DNA of 64,000 bases from an uncultured Paraglaciecola sp. (GTDB lineage: Bacteria > Pseudomonadota > Gammaproteobacteria > Enterobacterales > Alteromonadaceae), in NCBI RefSeq assembly GCF_913020055.1, contig NZ_CAJWCF010000005.1, forward strand, positions 26,129 through 90,128, read 5' to 3'. The notes under the pieces were generated by a model that saw nothing but the letters and a program-made list of their open reading frames with translations, was not told the DNA's origin and made no database searches. Position 1 is the stretch's first letter, and each line of letters starts with the position of its first letter. Below, piece by piece: positions 8,837 to 18,966 of the stretch. The position numbers were made by a program, and so were the translations under genes.

Positions 8837-10207
8837 TTAACGTAAAAATGGTGACCAAGTCGGAGCCTTCACCTGACCGTTGGCCGCTGGCAGTAGCGCT
8901 TTAAATCTGCCATCCAAAGACACCAAAGACAAAACTTGTTTTCCTTGATGCAATGTACTGTAAATAATCATACTTCCATTAGGAGCAATACTTGGCGATT
9001 CGTCTAAATAGGTTTTAGTTAAAACCTGTAGATTACCATTTGTCAAATCTTGACGTGAAATATGATAATTGCCACGAGTACGATTAACCATCACCATTTG
9101 TTTGCCGTCTGGGGTAATAGTCCCCCCTAAGTTCATTTCACCTTCAAAAGTCAAGCGACGAACCTTACCTGATGCTAAAGTTACGCGATATATCTGAGGT
9201 TTACCACCCCGTTCTGAACTAAATATTAAGCTCTGACTGTCTGGAGACCAGCTTGGTTCCGTATCAATTGCTCTGTTTTTTGTTACTCTGCGCAGCTGTT
9301 TACTCGCAATATTCATCACATAAAGTTCTGGGTTACCATCTTTTGATAACACCATAGCCAGTGTTTTTCCATCAGGAGAGAATTTTGGCGCACCATTAAT
9401 TCCTGGAAAATTGGTCATTTGTGTTCTACTCATGGTGTAGATATCTTGAATAAAAATTTGTGGACGTTTATTTTCAAAACTTACATAAGCCAATTTAGTG
9501 CCATCGGGAGACCAAGAAGGAGACATTAACGGCTCGGGCGATCGCAACAATGTGGTTTCGTTGGCACCATCATAATCAGACACGACTAATTGAAAGGGCA
9601 AATCATTCACCTTTGTATCTCTTACAATGACATAAGCGATACGTGTTAAAAATGCCCCTCGTTCACCGGTTAGCTTCTCGTACACGACATCACTTATGCG
9701 ATGTGAATGTCGCCTAAAATCATTACCAGAAATAGTCATCTTACTGACAGCCAATACGTGGTCGTTACTAGTAATTAGTTTACCGCCACTTAACACCTGA
9801 GACTGACCACCGGTAATTTGACCTCGTAATACATCGATTAACTCATAAGACACGGTGTATCTATCAATGCCTGATAGTTCCACTTTGCCGACCAACACCG
9901 CTTCTATACCTTGTGAGGCCCAAGCGCTGTAGTCCACTTCTTTATCTGCAGTGGGGTATTGCGGCATATCACTTGCGTCGATGGGATTAAATTTACCACT
10001 ACGACGTAAATCAGCCGCAATAACATTTGTCAGTTTTTCTGGCATAACACCTTCGCCAACCCACTTAAAAGGTACGACTCCTATTGGTCTTGAGGTATCT
10101 ATACCTTCAGTAATAACAATTTCCAGAGCAGAGAAACTGGGAAAACTAATTGATAAAATAAAAAATGAAAGCAATAGTTGCTTAGTTATTAACATAGGTT
10201 TAAACAT
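8837..10207 (-). CDS. tolB: Tol-Pal system beta-propeller protein TolB
   Basis: Periplasmic protein that shuttles between Pal and TolA. The 456-residue precursor starts with a signal peptide (hydrophobic [17 protein letters not shown]). The N-terminal domain (about 25-165) is followed by a six-bladed beta-propeller with recurring [30 protein letters not shown] and [15 protein letters not shown] blades. The start codon overlaps the tolA stop by one base (TAATG), implying translational coupling. Confidence 0.97.
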   Translation of the reverse strand: MFKPMLITKQLLLSFFILSISFPSFSALEIVITEGIDTSRPIGVVPFKWVGEGVMPEKLTNVIAADLRRSGKFNPIDASDMPQYPTADKEVDYSAWASQGIEAVLVGKVELSGIDRYTVSYELIDVLRGQITGGQSQVLSGGKLITSNDHVLAVSKMTISGNDFRRHSHRISDVVYEKLTGERGAFLTRIAYVIVRDTKVNDLPFQLVVSDYDGANETTLLRSPEPLMSPSWSPDGTKLAYVSFENKRPQIFIQDIYTMSRTQMTNFPGINGAPKFSPDGKTLAMVLSKDGNPELYVMNIASKQLRRVTKNRAIDTEPSWSPDSQSLIFSSERGGKPQIYRVTLASGKVRRLTFEGEMNLGGTITPDGKQMVMVNRTRGNYHISRQDLTNGNLQVLTKTYLDESPSIAPNGSMIIYSTLHQGKQVLSLVSLDGRFKALLPAANGQVKAPTWSPFLR

Positions 10208-11100
10208 TATATTTCCGGTGCAAAAGTAAAATTGATATCGCGTAATTTTTCATAAACATCAGGCTCATCAGAAACTGGTAATTCTACTGCTTTGAGAATT
10301 GCAGTTTTACCTGCCCTACAAACCAATGGATCACCACCCAGTTCCTTAACTTGAATCACTAAACCATTAGAAGCTAAGCGAATATTAAAACGACAAGATT
10401 GGCCTTTCATAGCATCATCAACAATTAAGTTTCGTTGAATAGTCTGTTTGATTAGCGCTTGGTATTTTTGTACTTCAGTCAAAACTTGTTTGTTTCTTTT
10501 TTGTTGTCTGACCGCTTGTTCTGCCTCAAGCTGCTCTTCAAGCATTTTTTCTTGTGCGGCCTTATCCTTTGCTTCTTGACGCTTTCGTTCTGCGTCTTTT
10601 AAGGCTTTTTCTTCTTGTTCGCGTTTTGCTCTAGCTTTCTTGGCTTGATCATCAGCTTTTTTCTTTTCTAACTCTTTACGTTTACGATCATCTTCAAGCT
10701 GTTTGGCTTTGGCTTTTTCCTGTTTTTGTTTTTCTCTTGCTGCCACTGCAGCTTGTTCAGCTTTTTTCTTGTCTAATTGCTGTTTTTTAGTTTCTGCTTT
10801 CAATTTTGACACTTCGGACTCTTGTTGCTTGCGTTTTCTTTCTGCAATAGCAGCTCTACGCTCGAGTTCTTTTACCCTATCTTCTTCTTTTATACGTTTG
10901 GCTTTTTGTTGGTCTTTCACTTTTTGAACTTGTTTTTGCAGTTGACTCTGGTCAATTACTTTAGCTTCAATAATGGGCTCAGGATTAAATGCTTCAGGCG
11001 CCACCTTGGGCAAAGAGAAATGCCCACTTACCAGTAAGGTCGCAATAACCGCTATATGCATAAACAACGAAATAGAAAACGCAATACGCAACTTAGACAT
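10207..11100 (-). CDS. tolA: Cell envelope integrity protein TolA
   Basis: Inner-membrane protein that spans the periplasm and transmits TolQR energy to TolB/Pal. The 297-residue product has one N-terminal transmembrane helix (about 7-27), a long Lys/Ala/Glu/Gln-rich helical domain (about 55-200), and a compact C-terminal domain III (about 210-297) with [26 protein letters not shown] and the conserved Cys pair. It is shorter than E. coli TolA (421) because the helical rod is shorter. It follows tolR by 8 bp. Confidence 0.95.
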   Translation of the reverse strand: MSKLRIAFSISLFMHIAVIATLLVSGHFSLPKVAPEAFNPEPIIEAKVIDQSQLQKQVQKVKDQQKAKRIKEEDRVKELERRAAIAERKRKQQESEVSKLKAETKKQQLDKKKAEQAAVAAREKQKQEKAKAKQLEDDRKRKELEKKKADDQAKKARAKREQEEKALKDAERKRQEAKDKAAQEKMLEEQLEAEQAVRQQKRNKQVLTEVQKYQALIKQTIQRNLIVDDAMKGQSCRFNIRLASNGLVIQVKELGGDPLVCRAGKTAILKAVELPVSDEPDVYEKLRDINFTFAPEI

Positions 11101-11108
11101 ATGGTTTG

Positions 11109-11537
11109 TTATTCCTCAGGCGGCGCGGTCATTAAGCCGACAGAAGGCGCACCGGCCCTTTGTAATAAAACCATTAACTGCACAACTTGACTGTAAGCTA
11201 CCGCGCCATCACCTTTAACAACTACAGGTGTTTCAGGTTCAACTTGAAGGTGTGCAGCCACTAAAGTCGCCAAATCTACTGCTGACATTGGTTCTTGCTG
11301 ACTGTCACCCACATTCAAAAAATATTGGCCTTGCGCATTAACAGATGCCACTAGAGGAGGTTTGGATTCTTCGTCCAAGGGTTGAGCTTGAGCTTTGGGC
11401 AAATCCACTTTCACACCTTGAGTAACAAGTGGCGCCGTTACCATAAAGATAATCAGCAACACTAACATTACGTCAATATATGGAACCACGTTTATTTCTG
11501 AGACAGGGCGTCTACGTTTTCTTACATACATAGTCAA
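11109..11537 (-). CDS. tolR: Tol-Pal system protein TolR
   Basis: Inner-membrane component of the proton-driven TolQR motor. The 142-residue protein has a basic N-terminus (RKRRRP), then one transmembrane helix containing the proton-path Asp22 in VPYIDVMLVLLIIFMV, and a periplasmic domain (about 60-142) of the ExbD/TolR fold. It is 5 bp from tolQ and 8 bp from tolA, so the three are translated from one message. Confidence 0.97.
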   Translation of the reverse strand: MTMYVRKRRRPVSEINVVPYIDVMLVLLIIFMVTAPLVTQGVKVDLPKAQAQPLDEESKPPLVASVNAQGQYFLNVGDSQQEPMSAVDLATLVAAHLQVEPETPVVVKGDGAVAYSQVVQLMVLLQRAGAPSVGLMTAPPEE

Positions 11538-11542
11538 TCAGC

Positions 11543-12253
11543 CTAAGCAGCAGGTTGGGTAGGGTGAGCCGTATCTGCACTTGAGGACAGTGCTTGCCTA
11601 TGTAAAATACTGGAGAATTCCTCCATAAAATTGCCGTAGCTATTTTCAAGTTTTTCTACTTGATGACTAAACCGGTTGTAAGCAATTACCGCTGGTATTG
11701 CAGCAAACAAACCCATAGCTGTAGCAATCAATGCTTCGGCAATACCTGGCGCAACCATTGACAAGGTAGCTTGTTGTTGCCCACCTAAAGCAATAAACGA
11801 ATTCATTATGCCCCACACAGTGCCAAACAAACCAATATAGGGACTAATAGATCCTGTTGTGGCTAAGAAAGGTAAGCGGCTTTCCAAACGATCTATTTCA
11901 CGAGATAAAGACACCCTCATAGCTCTTGAAGTACCTTCCATAACCGCATCTGCTGGTGTGGAAGGGTTTTTACGTGACCGAACAAATTCTTTAAAGCCAG
12001 CACAGAACATACTAGCCATGCCTTCTAGAGATTGGCGTGCAGCTAATTCTTGATAAAAACGGTTGAGATCAACACCTGACCAAAATTTATCTTCAAATTT
12101 TTTCATTTCAGAACGAGCAAAATTTAACGCTCGGCTGCGTTCAAATATGAATGCCCATGAGGCAACAGATGCCGCAAGTAATAACAACATAACCAGTTGC
12201 ACAAGCAAACTGGCTTCAAGAATAAGATCAACAAAAGATAACTCAGATGGCAC
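11543..12253 (-). CDS. tolQ: Tol-Pal system protein TolQ
   Basis: Integral membrane stator subunit that with TolR converts proton motive force into TolA movement. The 236-residue sequence has three transmembrane helices: about 15-37, and a pair near 135-205 containing [23 protein letters not shown] and [24 protein letters not shown], the ExbB/TolQ/MotA proton-channel signature. The gene start overlaps the end of ybgC by 11 bp. Confidence 0.97.
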   Translation of the reverse strand: MPSELSFVDLILEASLLVQLVMLLLLAASVASWAFIFERSRALNFARSEMKKFEDKFWSGVDLNRFYQELAARQSLEGMASMFCAGFKEFVRSRKNPSTPADAVMEGTSRAMRVSLSREIDRLESRLPFLATTGSISPYIGLFGTVWGIMNSFIALGGQQQATLSMVAPGIAEALIATAMGLFAAIPAVIAYNRFSHQVEKLENSYGNFMEEFSSILHRQALSSSADTAHPTQPAA

Positions 12254-12647
12254 TTGAAAATTCCCCTAAAATTTTGTCAGGAATAGCTTGTGGTTTCATA
12301 CTAGATAAATTGACACAAGCCACTCTGATTAACGCACTGACCAAACACTTTTCGTTTGGACTTATTATTATTTGTTTGAATACTAAACTAGCACGCTTTA
12401 ATTCTACTATTTCAGACTGAATACACAACAATTCATTGAAACGAGCAGGCGCATGATTGTCCATTTCAACACGTTTGACGACAAAACCCACAGAATGTTC
12501 CAAAAGAATGTCTTGCTCTGTGCCCATTTGCCTTAACCACTCGGTTCTGGCGCGCTCTAAAAACTTCAAATAGTTAGCATAATAAACTATGCCTCCCGCG
12601 TCGGTGTCCTCGTAATACACTCGCACATTGTGACTATGTTTGTTCAT
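12243..12647 (-). CDS. ybgC: Tol-Pal-associated acyl-CoA thioesterase YbgC
   Basis: Hotdog-fold thioesterase, first gene of the tol-pal operon. The 134-residue product carries the 4HBT signature [30 protein letters not shown], with catalytic Asp16. E. coli YbgC acts on short- and long-chain acyl-CoA and interacts with acyl carrier protein; its role in envelope constriction is unclear. It heads the run ybgC-tolQ-tolR-tolA-tolB-pal-cpoB with only overlaps or short gaps, so the promoter should be in the 606-bp region to its right. Confidence 0.95.
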   Translation of the reverse strand: MNKHSHNVRVYYEDTDAGGIVYYANYLKFLERARTEWLRQMGTEQDILLEHSVGFVVKRVEMDNHAPARFNELLCIQSEIVELKRASLVFKQIIISPNEKCLVSALIRVACVNLSSMKPQAIPDKILGEFSSAI

Positions 12648-13065
12648 GGTAAGTTACTTTTATAGATGCTAAGAGAATAGTTATTACTTTTACATACCTA
12701 AGTCTAAGGTATCAAATATCCCAACCTGTGAATCTTTATGCTAACAAACAATATGAAATGCTGAACTGAACATTTACTTCACTGAAAAACTTTCTTATTT
12801 ATCATGATTTTAGCAGAAACAAAGACATACACTCTAACGATATGAACACTTTTAAAATGAATAATTATTCAATTAAATAGAACTAACACTTAACTAACAA
12901 AACACTAACAAGCAATAGTAAAATTAATAGTTTAAAAATCAAACGAATTAAAATACCCTTTATTATTCAGTAGGTTGGAAACAAAATAAAGCGAAATAAA
13001 CATTTTATTTACATTTTTGATTAAAACACATTAGATTTTCTAATCCTTTGATTAATTTAATTCAA

Positions 13066-13093
13066 TTGAACCTTTGGTTTATTTAACTAGAAT
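13066..13093 (+). promoter_or_regulatory. Predicted promoter of the small-RNA candidate
   Basis: TTGAAC (13066-13071) and TAGAAT (13088-13093) are separated by 16 nt, close to the sigma-70 consensus. The implied start is near 13100, and no coding gene follows before the terminator ending at 13232. Confidence 0.5.
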
Positions 13094-13099
13094 ACGTCT

Positions 13100-13232
13100 T
13101 GTTTTCTGAACTGCACATTGTTTTCCAAATGAGGCAAACGATGAAGTAAATAGTTTATTTGACATGTTCCCTGGATTTATTTCCTTTAACACTAGTTGTT
13201 TGGCCCACATTTATTATGTGGGCTTTTTTTTT
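13100..13232 (+). ncRNA. Candidate small regulatory RNA
   Basis: A predicted transcript of about 130 nt runs from the sigma-70-like promoter at 13066-13093 to a strong rho-independent terminator (stem GCCCACAT / ATGTGGGC at 13203-13223, 5-nt loop, then nine T). Both neighbours, ybgC and ruvB, are on the minus strand, so the terminator cannot serve either of them: read on the minus strand it lacks a T-run. The only frame inside is a six-codon ATG AGG CAA ACG ATG AAG TAA. A terminator stem with a long U tail is typical of Hfq-binding sRNAs. I do not recognise the family; the TTCCCTGGA stretch near 13167 resembles part of enterobacterial SdsR as I recall it, which is weak evidence. Confidence 0.5.
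13203..13232 (+). terminator. Rho-independent terminator of the sRNA candidate
   Basis: Eight-base-pair GC-rich stem GCCCACAT (13203-13210) with ATGTGGGC (13216-13223), loop TTATT, followed by nine consecutive T. It is oriented on the plus strand. Confidence 0.85.
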
Positions 13233-13253
13233 GCCTGAAGGTTTTAGAGTCAA

Positions 13254-14261
13254 TTACTCTGCTGAGTAATCTTTACCAAAGTGCAAGAAAGCACGTTGTG
13301 TAGCAATACGCCCCCTAGGAGTACGTTGCAAAAATCCCTGTTGGATTAAAAAGGGTTCAATCACATCTTCGATGGTTTCTCGTTCTTCACCAATGGCCGC
13401 AGCGAGGTTATCCAGACCCACAGGCCCACCCATAAATGTTTCAATGATAGCCAACAGTAACTTTCGGTCCATATAATCAAGACCTTCTTTATCGACATCC
13501 AATATGTCCAACGCTTGACTGGCGACCTCTAGGGTAATATTTCCATCGGATCTGACTTCAGCAAAGTCTCTCACTCGACGTAATAGGCGGTTGCTTATTC
13601 GAGGTGTACCTCTGGAACGTCTGGCAATTTCAAGAGCACCTTCTTCGTTTAGGTTTAGGTTCAAATAACTCGCCGAGCGTTTTACAATTTGTGTGAGATC
13701 CTTAATATTATAAAATTCTAGACGCTGCACTATGCCAAAACGATCTCTAAGAGGCGAAGTTAACGAGCCCGCTCTTGTTGTTGCACCTATTAACGTAAAA
13801 GGCGGCAATTCCAATTTTATTGAGCGCGCTGCTGGGCCCTCTCCAATCATAATATCCAGTTGGTAATCTTCCATTGCTGGATAAAGAATTTCTTCTACAA
13901 CTGAACTAAGACGATGAATTTCATCAATAAACAACACATCGTTTTCTTCAAGGTTTGTCAAAAGTGCGGCTAAATCACCGGCTTTTTCAAGCACAGGTCC
14001 AGAGGTGGTTTTAATATTCACCCCCATCTCGTTTGCCACAATATTTGCTAAGGTAGTTTTACCTAAACCAGGAGGACCAAATATGAGTAAGTGATCTAAG
14101 GCATCGCTACGTTTTCGCGCTGCCTCAATAAAAATTTCCATTTGTGAGCAGACATGATCTTGACCAGTATAATCAGCCAACATTTTAGGTCGTATGGCAC
14201 GATCAACTACTTCATCTTCGTGGCTGGCGGTAGGTTTTATTATGCGGTCTGCTTCAATCAT
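13254..14261 (-). CDS. ruvB: Holliday junction branch migration DNA helicase RuvB
   Basis: AAA+ motor that drives branch migration of Holliday junctions with RuvA. The 335-residue protein has Walker [12 protein letters not shown] (about 64-74), Walker B DEIHR, the sensor region GATTRAG and the arginine-finger segment SPLRDRFG, then the small lid domain and a C-terminal winged helix with [35 protein letters not shown] and a final RTPRGR. It is separated from ruvA by 98 bp, unlike the tight E. coli ruvAB, and a LexA-like site lies in that gap. Confidence 0.98.
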   Translation of the reverse strand: MIEADRIIKPTASHEDEVVDRAIRPKMLADYTGQDHVCSQMEIFIEAARKRSDALDHLLIFGPPGLGKTTLANIVANEMGVNIKTTSGPVLEKAGDLAALLTNLEENDVLFIDEIHRLSSVVEEILYPAMEDYQLDIMIGEGPAARSIKLELPPFTLIGATTRAGSLTSPLRDRFGIVQRLEFYNIKDLTQIVKRSASYLNLNLNEEGALEIARRSRGTPRISNRLLRRVRDFAEVRSDGNITLEVASQALDILDVDKEGLDYMDRKLLLAIIETFMGGPVGLDNLAAAIGEERETIEDVIEPFLIQQGFLQRTPRGRIATQRAFLHFGKDYSAE

Positions 14262-14286
14262 GCGGTGTTTTACTAATCGTTATAAA

Positions 14287-14306
14287 TAGTGTTTTTTTAT
14301 ACAGTA
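14287..14306 (-). promoter_or_regulatory. LexA-like box upstream of ruvB
   Basis: On the minus strand the sequence is TACTGTATAAAAAAACACTA, matching the E. coli LexA pattern TACTGT-N8-ACAGTA except that the right half reads ACAC instead of ACAG. It lies 26-45 bp upstream of the ruvB ATG, a position suited to repressing a ruvB promoter. One half-site base is off consensus, so binding is plausible but unproven. Confidence 0.45.
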
Positions 14307-14359
14307 ACAAAATTATTGAAAGCCGTCTGTAAAAGACTGTTCTGTTTAATTTCTTTTTG

Positions 14360-14983
14360 TTAAACCATGGCTCGTAGCGCTTCTCGAATAAGTGTTTCGC
14401 TACTTATTTCTTCTTTATACACTGCGTTTATCACTCTAATCGCCTGTGGGGGTTTGTATCCCAAAGCAATCAGTGCACTTAACGCTTCTTCTTTTGAATC
14501 GGTACGTTGCACAAAGGTATTTTCTACTGGCAAATCTGGTGTCAGATGAACTGTATCTGTATATCCCTGTTCTTTTGCTAACTTACTTAATCTATCGCGC
14601 ATTTCAATGACTAAACGTTCTGCGGTTTTTTTGCCCACCCCGGGAAGTTTGGTTAACCCTGTCACATCTTCCATACTCACACATTGCATAAACTGTTGGG
14701 CGTTCATACCAGATAAGATAGTTAACGCTAATTTTGGCCCTACTCCGCTGGCTTTTATTAGCTCGCGGAATACCGCTCGTTCTTGTTTATTGGCAAAACC
14801 AAACAACAACTGGGCATCTTCACGCACTACAAAATGAATACACAAATTGGCTTCTTGGCCAATTTCGGGCAACTGATAGAAACTGGTCATAGGCACTTGT
14901 ACTTCGTACCCCACGCCCCCTGCTTCAATCAGAATTTCAGGTGGCTGCTTTTCAATCAAGATGCCACGAATATTACCTATCAT
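14360..14983 (-). CDS. ruvA: Holliday junction DNA helicase subunit RuvA
   Basis: Tetrameric Holliday-junction-binding protein that loads RuvB. The 207-residue product begins with the OB-fold domain I ([28 protein letters not shown]), followed by domain II with helix-hairpin-helix motifs ([15 protein letters not shown] at about 77-91 and [23 protein letters not shown]), and a C-terminal RuvB-binding domain III ([20 protein letters not shown]). It is 42 bp after ruvC. Confidence 0.98.
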   Translation of the reverse strand: MIGNIRGILIEKQPPEILIEAGGVGYEVQVPMTSFYQLPEIGQEANLCIHFVVREDAQLLFGFANKQERAVFRELIKASGVGPKLALTILSGMNAQQFMQCVSMEDVTGLTKLPGVGKKTAERLVIEMRDRLSKLAKEQGYTDTVHLTPDLPVENTFVQRTDSKEEALSALIALGYKPPQAIRVINAVYKEEISSETLIREALRAMV

Positions 14984-15025
14984 TTTGTTTCCTTGGGTTT
15001 TAAGTCTTTTGCTCGTAGTGGCAGC

Positions 15026-15547
15026 TTATCTCAAGCGACCACGTACCGTTTTTGTAGCTTGGCCAGACATTTTTATCAAACTTTGTTGGGTGTGATTGTG
15101 ACACAAAGCCACAGCCAGAGCATCAGCAGCATCGGCTTGAGGATTGGCTGCCAAGCCTAATAAATAGGTCACCATATGCTGAACCTGAGATTTATCCGCA
15201 CTGCCTTTTCCCACAACGGATTGTTTGATTTGTCTTGCTGAATATTCGGCAACAGGTAAATCAAAAAAAGTAGCAGCCACAATCGCCGCACCTCTTGCTT
15301 GACCGAGCTTTAATGCTGAGTCAGGATTTTTTGCCATGAACACTTGTTCGATCGCAAACTCAGTAGGTTGGAATTGGTTGATAATTTCTCTCACGCCATC
15401 GAAGATTTGTTTTAACCTTGGCGCAAGCTCATCGCCTTGTAACCGAATACAACCACTGCCGATATATTCAGATTTTTGGCCCACTTTTTTTATCACGCCG
15501 TAACCGGTAATACGAGAACCGGGATCAATTCCCAAAATAATCGCCAT
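15026..15547 (-). CDS. ruvC: Crossover junction endodeoxyribonuclease RuvC
   Basis: Dimeric resolvase that cuts Holliday junctions. The 173-residue protein has the RNase-H-like metal-binding carboxylates: Asp8 in [14 protein letters not shown], Glu in [23 protein letters not shown], and the late Asp pair in [13 protein letters not shown]. Length matches E. coli (173). It follows nudB by 51 bp; yebC, which sits between nudB and ruvC in E. coli, is absent here. Confidence 0.98.
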   Translation of the reverse strand: MAIILGIDPGSRITGYGVIKKVGQKSEYIGSGCIRLQGDELAPRLKQIFDGVREIINQFQPTEFAIEQVFMAKNPDSALKLGQARGAAIVAATFFDLPVAEYSARQIKQSVVGKGSADKSQVQHMVTYLLGLAANPQADAADALAVALCHNHTQQSLIKMSGQATKTVRGRLR

Positions 15548-15598
15548 TAGATCATCGCTCGAGTTGTCGTAGTTAAAGACTTAAGCTGACGATTGAAT

Positions 15599-16048
15599 TT
15601 ATTGATTGGCATCTGGTACATATAAAGAGATTGCCTCGCGGTTAGTGTCCGACCACACTTTTTGCATTGCACAGTGTTTGTCTAGCCATAAATAGGCAGA
15701 GTGTTCTGTCAAACTTATCACTTGGTCGTCGGCGACTTCAACCGCGAATACGTGTTCTGTGTTGAAAGGGGTGTCAGGGGGATAGCGGTGTTTCCATCTA
15801 TCGCGAATTTCATAGGTATTAATTTTTTGGCAATCGATTAATTGATAGACCTTTTGAGTAATATCGATGCTAGTTTCTTCCAACACTTCGCGGCGTGCCG
15901 TTTCGCAGGGTTTTTCCCCCAGCTCTAGCGTTCCAGTTACCGATTGCCAAAATTCAGGATCATCATTTCTTTGCATCACCAACACCTGCCCTGACTGGTT
16001 ATATACAACCGTCAGGGCAGATTGAGGAATACGGTATTTTGCTTGCAT
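15599..16048 (-). CDS. nudB: Dihydroneopterin triphosphate diphosphatase (Nudix)
   Basis: Removes pyrophosphate from 7,8-dihydroneopterin triphosphate in folate biosynthesis. The 149-residue protein contains the Nudix box GTLELGEKPCETARREVLEETSID (about residues 39-62) with its REVLEE metal-binding glutamates, and the aspS-nudB-ruvC context is that of E. coli nudB. It lies 21 bp after aspS and is probably cotranscribed with it. Confidence 0.9.
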   Translation of the reverse strand: MQAKYRIPQSALTVVYNQSGQVLVMQRNDDPEFWQSVTGTLELGEKPCETARREVLEETSIDITQKVYQLIDCQKINTYEIRDRWKHRYPPDTPFNTEHVFAVEVADDQVISLTEHSAYLWLDKHCAMQKVWSDTNREAISLYVPDANQ

Positions 16049-16069
16049 TGTATTAGTCGACTAAATCGA

Positions 16070-17836
16070 TTAATCCGCTTTTTTTTCTATTACCGTTTGA
16101 ATTGAAAGCTCTTTGAGTTGTTCTGGGTTGGCTTCGCCAGGTGCGTCTGTCAAAGGACAAGCCGCAGTGTTGGTTTTAGGGAACGCCATCACATCTCGAA
16201 TAGAGGTTGCACCTGTCATCAACATCACTAAGCGGTCTAAACCAAAGGCTAGGCCAGCGTGAGGCGGCGCACCAAACTTAAGAGCTTCTAACAAAAACCC
16301 AAATTTCATTTCGGCTTCTTCGTCACTAATACCTAACAATGAAAATACTTTAGCTTGCATATCTTGTTGATGAATACGTACCGAACCACCACCCAACTCA
16401 CAGCCATTTAACACCATGTCGTATGCATTAGACAACGCACCAGCTGGATTAGCAGCGAGTTCATCAGGAGTCATATCGCGAGGAGCAGTAAAAGGATGAT
16501 GTAGTGCATGGAACTGCCCATCAAATTCTTCAAACATAGGGAAGTCGACCACCCAAAGTGGTTTCCATTCACCTTCTAACAATTCTAAGTCTTCACCTAG
16601 TTTTAATCGAAGGGCACCCAAGGCTTCTGTCACAACAGTGTTAGTGTCAGCACCAAACAGCAGAATGTCACCGCTTTGTGCACCACTGCGTTCAACAATA
16701 CCTTTAGCCACGTCTTCAGTTAAAAATTTAAGGATAGGTGATTGCAACCCTTCCATTCCGGCGTCTAGGTCGTTGACTTTCATCCACGCCAAACCTTTAG
16801 CGCCATAAATGCCTACAAACTTACCGTAGTCATCAATTTGTTTACGTGACAACTTTGCACCGCCAGGCACACGAATCACCGCAACACGCCCTTTCGGATC
16901 ATTTGCTGGACCAGAGAACACTTTAAATTCAACGTCGTTAAGCAAATCTGCTACATCAGTCAATTCTAATGGATTACGTAAATCAGGTTTGTCGCTTCCA
17001 AAGCGGCGCATCGCATCCGCGTAAGTCATACTAGGGAACTCGCCCAAATCGACTGACAACATTTTTTGGAACAAGTCACGTACCAGACCTTCAGCAATCG
17101 ACATCACGCCATTTGCATCTAAGAAAGTGGTTTCAATATCGATTTGGGTAAATTCAGGCTGACGGTCAGCACGTAAGTCTTCATCACGGAAACATTTTAC
17201 GATTTGGTAATACTTGTCCATGCCTGACATCATCAATAATTGTTTAAACAATTGTGGTGACTGCGGCAAGGCAAAAAATTGGCCTTTGTGCGTACGGCTA
17301 GGGACTAAATAATCACGTGCGCCTTCTGGTGTGGCTTTGGTCAAGATCGGGGTTTCGATATCTAAAAAACCATCACTCTCAAGATAGTTACGTACACTGC
17401 TAGTCACTTTAGCTCTGAATTTTAAACGGTCACTCATCAAAGGACGACGTAGGTCTAAATAACGATATTTCAAACGCTGCTCTTCAGAATTTTCTTGGTT
17501 CCAATCTAGTGGTAACGGAGCGGCTTTATTTAAGATAGTTAAAGATTTACCCAGCATTTCAATTTCGCCGGTCGACATATCTTTGTTCACTTGGCCTTGT
17601 GGTCTGGCTCGAACTAAACCTGTGAGCTGAACACAAAATTCATTTCTTAGAGTCACGGCCGTATCAAAAACATCGACTAAATCTGGGTCAAATACCACTT
17701 GCACCACACCTTCGCGGTCTCTTAGGTCGAGGAAAATAACCCCTCCCAAATCTCGGCTGCGATTGACCCAGCCACACAAAGTGACAGTTTGTCCGATATA
17801 AGATGAATTGATATTGCCACAATAGTCCGTGCGCAT
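16070..17836 (-). CDS. aspS: Aspartate--tRNA ligase
   Basis: Class II aminoacyl-tRNA synthetase charging tRNA-Asp. The 588-residue product (E. coli 590) begins with an OB-fold anticodon-binding domain ([29 protein letters not shown]), then the catalytic domain with [25 protein letters not shown] (motif 1), [19 protein letters not shown] (motif 2), the bacterial GAD insertion, and [15 protein letters not shown] (motif 3). It is first in the minus-strand run aspS-nudB-ruvC-ruvA-ruvB. Confidence 0.98.
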   Translation of the reverse strand: MRTDYCGNINSSYIGQTVTLCGWVNRSRDLGGVIFLDLRDREGVVQVVFDPDLVDVFDTAVTLRNEFCVQLTGLVRARPQGQVNKDMSTGEIEMLGKSLTILNKAAPLPLDWNQENSEEQRLKYRYLDLRRPLMSDRLKFRAKVTSSVRNYLESDGFLDIETPILTKATPEGARDYLVPSRTHKGQFFALPQSPQLFKQLLMMSGMDKYYQIVKCFRDEDLRADRQPEFTQIDIETTFLDANGVMSIAEGLVRDLFQKMLSVDLGEFPSMTYADAMRRFGSDKPDLRNPLELTDVADLLNDVEFKVFSGPANDPKGRVAVIRVPGGAKLSRKQIDDYGKFVGIYGAKGLAWMKVNDLDAGMEGLQSPILKFLTEDVAKGIVERSGAQSGDILLFGADTNTVVTEALGALRLKLGEDLELLEGEWKPLWVVDFPMFEEFDGQFHALHHPFTAPRDMTPDELAANPAGALSNAYDMVLNGCELGGGSVRIHQQDMQAKVFSLLGISDEEAEMKFGFLLEALKFGAPPHAGLAFGLDRLVMLMTGATSIRDVMAFPKTNTAACPLTDAPGEANPEQLKELSIQTVIEKKAD

Positions 17837-17888
17837 GAAAAACGACCTCTAAAAACGTAAACACTGATGAAAAAATAAGGCCGCGAAG

Positions 17889-17936
17889 TATATACCCAAA
17901 CCACCTTAAAATACACGCTTCAGGTGGCTTGGATAT
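17889..17936. repeat. Intergenic inverted-repeat element, copy A
   Basis: Two arms, TATACCCAAACCACCT (17891-17906) and its near reverse complement (17921-17936), flank a spacer of about 14 nt. The first 33 bases match a second copy at 45347 at 28 of 33 positions. It lies upstream of aspS and could fold as RNA, but has no T-run. This looks like a small dispersed repeat rather than a terminator. Confidence 0.6.
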
Positions 17937-18060
17937 AAACTGAATCGACATCAACACGAATTAAATTATTTGTTTTAGTAAGAAAATGTTGCATCCATAG
18001 ACTATTGAAAATTAATTCTGCATATTTATCCCCATAAAAACTAAAAACAGGGATAAAGGC

Positions 18061-18954
18061 ATGCTAAAAATAAAAGATATATCAAAAACTTACGACAATG
18101 GGGTAAAAGCCCTTAACAATGTCAACTTGGATATTCCAAAAGGCTTGTTTGGCTTGCTTGGGCCCAATGGAGCGGGAAAATCTAGTTTGATGCGCACTAT
18201 TGCCACGCTTCAGCAACCCGATACAGGCAGTATTCAATTCGATAAAATCGATGTGCTGACCCAGCCCAACGAATTACGTCAACGCTTAGGTTATTTACCA
18301 CAAGATTTTGGAGTGTACCCCCGTGTTAGTGCTTACGACTTATTAGATCATTTAGCTATTCTTAAAGGCATTGATAACAAAGGGGAACGCAAAGAAGCAG
18401 TTGATGGCTTATTGGCTCACACAAATTTGTTTCAACACCGTAAAAAAGCGGTCAGTGGCTTTTCTGGGGGCATGCGCCAACGTTTTGGTATCGCTCAGGC
18501 GTTATTGGGCGATCCAGATTTACTGATTGTAGACGAACCCACAGCTGGTCTTGATCCAGAAGAGCGTAATCGTTTCCATAATCTTCTTGTGACTTTAGGC
18601 GAAGAGAAAGTCATTATTCTATCGACCCATATAGTCGATGACGTATCTGAGCTTTGCCCGAACATGGCTGTTTTGGGTAACGGGCAAATTTTACTTCAAG
18701 GTAATCCAGTGGATATTACCGCCGACTTAAACGGACAAATTTGGCGTAAAACAGTGTCAATTGATGAAGCAGCAATATTAGAGAATACGTTGCCTGTTAT
18801 CTCAAAACGTCTGTTTGCTGGTCGCACCGTATTGCATGTTCTGGCGCCTGATGCGCCTGAGGGTTTTGAAAGTACCCCTGCGACTCTAGAGGATGTATAT
18901 TTTTCTACCTTACATAACTCTCGACAAAACTCTCATTCAACCCAAGTAGCATAA
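18061..18954 (+). CDS. ABC transporter ATP-binding protein
   Basis: A 297-residue ATPase. Walker A is GPNGAGKS (34-41), the signature is VSGFSGGMRQR (about 135-145), Walker B LLIVDEPTAGLD follows, and the switch His is in STHIVDD. The C-terminal about 80 residues are an extension. It lies 12 bp before the permease/peptidase fusion gene and presumably powers it in the inner membrane. The substrate is unknown; the closest general class is the ABC-2 type exporter/CcmA-like ATPases. Confidence 0.93.
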   Translation: MLKIKDISKTYDNGVKALNNVNLDIPKGLFGLLGPNGAGKSSLMRTIATLQQPDTGSIQFDKIDVLTQPNELRQRLGYLPQDFGVYPRVSAYDLLDHLAILKGIDNKGERKEAVDGLLAHTNLFQHRKKAVSGFSGGMRQRFGIAQALLGDPDLLIVDEPTAGLDPEERNRFHNLLVTLGEEKVIILSTHIVDDVSELCPNMAVLGNGQILLQGNPVDITADLNGQIWRKTVSIDEAAILENTLPVISKRLFAGRTVLHVLAPDAPEGFESTPATLEDVYFSTLHNSRQNSHSTQVA

Positions 18955-18966
18955 GGAAGCTCTGTT

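Larger units (their letters stand above)
12648..13253. other. Gene-free region between ybgC and ruvB
   Basis: A 606-bp very AT-rich gap between two minus-strand genes. It should contain the ybgC/tol promoter near its left end, where an imperfect inverted repeat (TACCT...AGGTA, 12695-12711) could be an operator. The right end holds a plus-strand promoter and terminator listed separately as a small-RNA candidate. There is no open frame of note on either strand. Confidence 0.6.

Noticed and set aside
10703..11218. Several plus-strand frames opposite tolA and tolR
   Set aside because: They are shadows of the Lys/Glu-rich tolA rod, giving Ser/Phe/Leu-rich translations with no recognisable domain.
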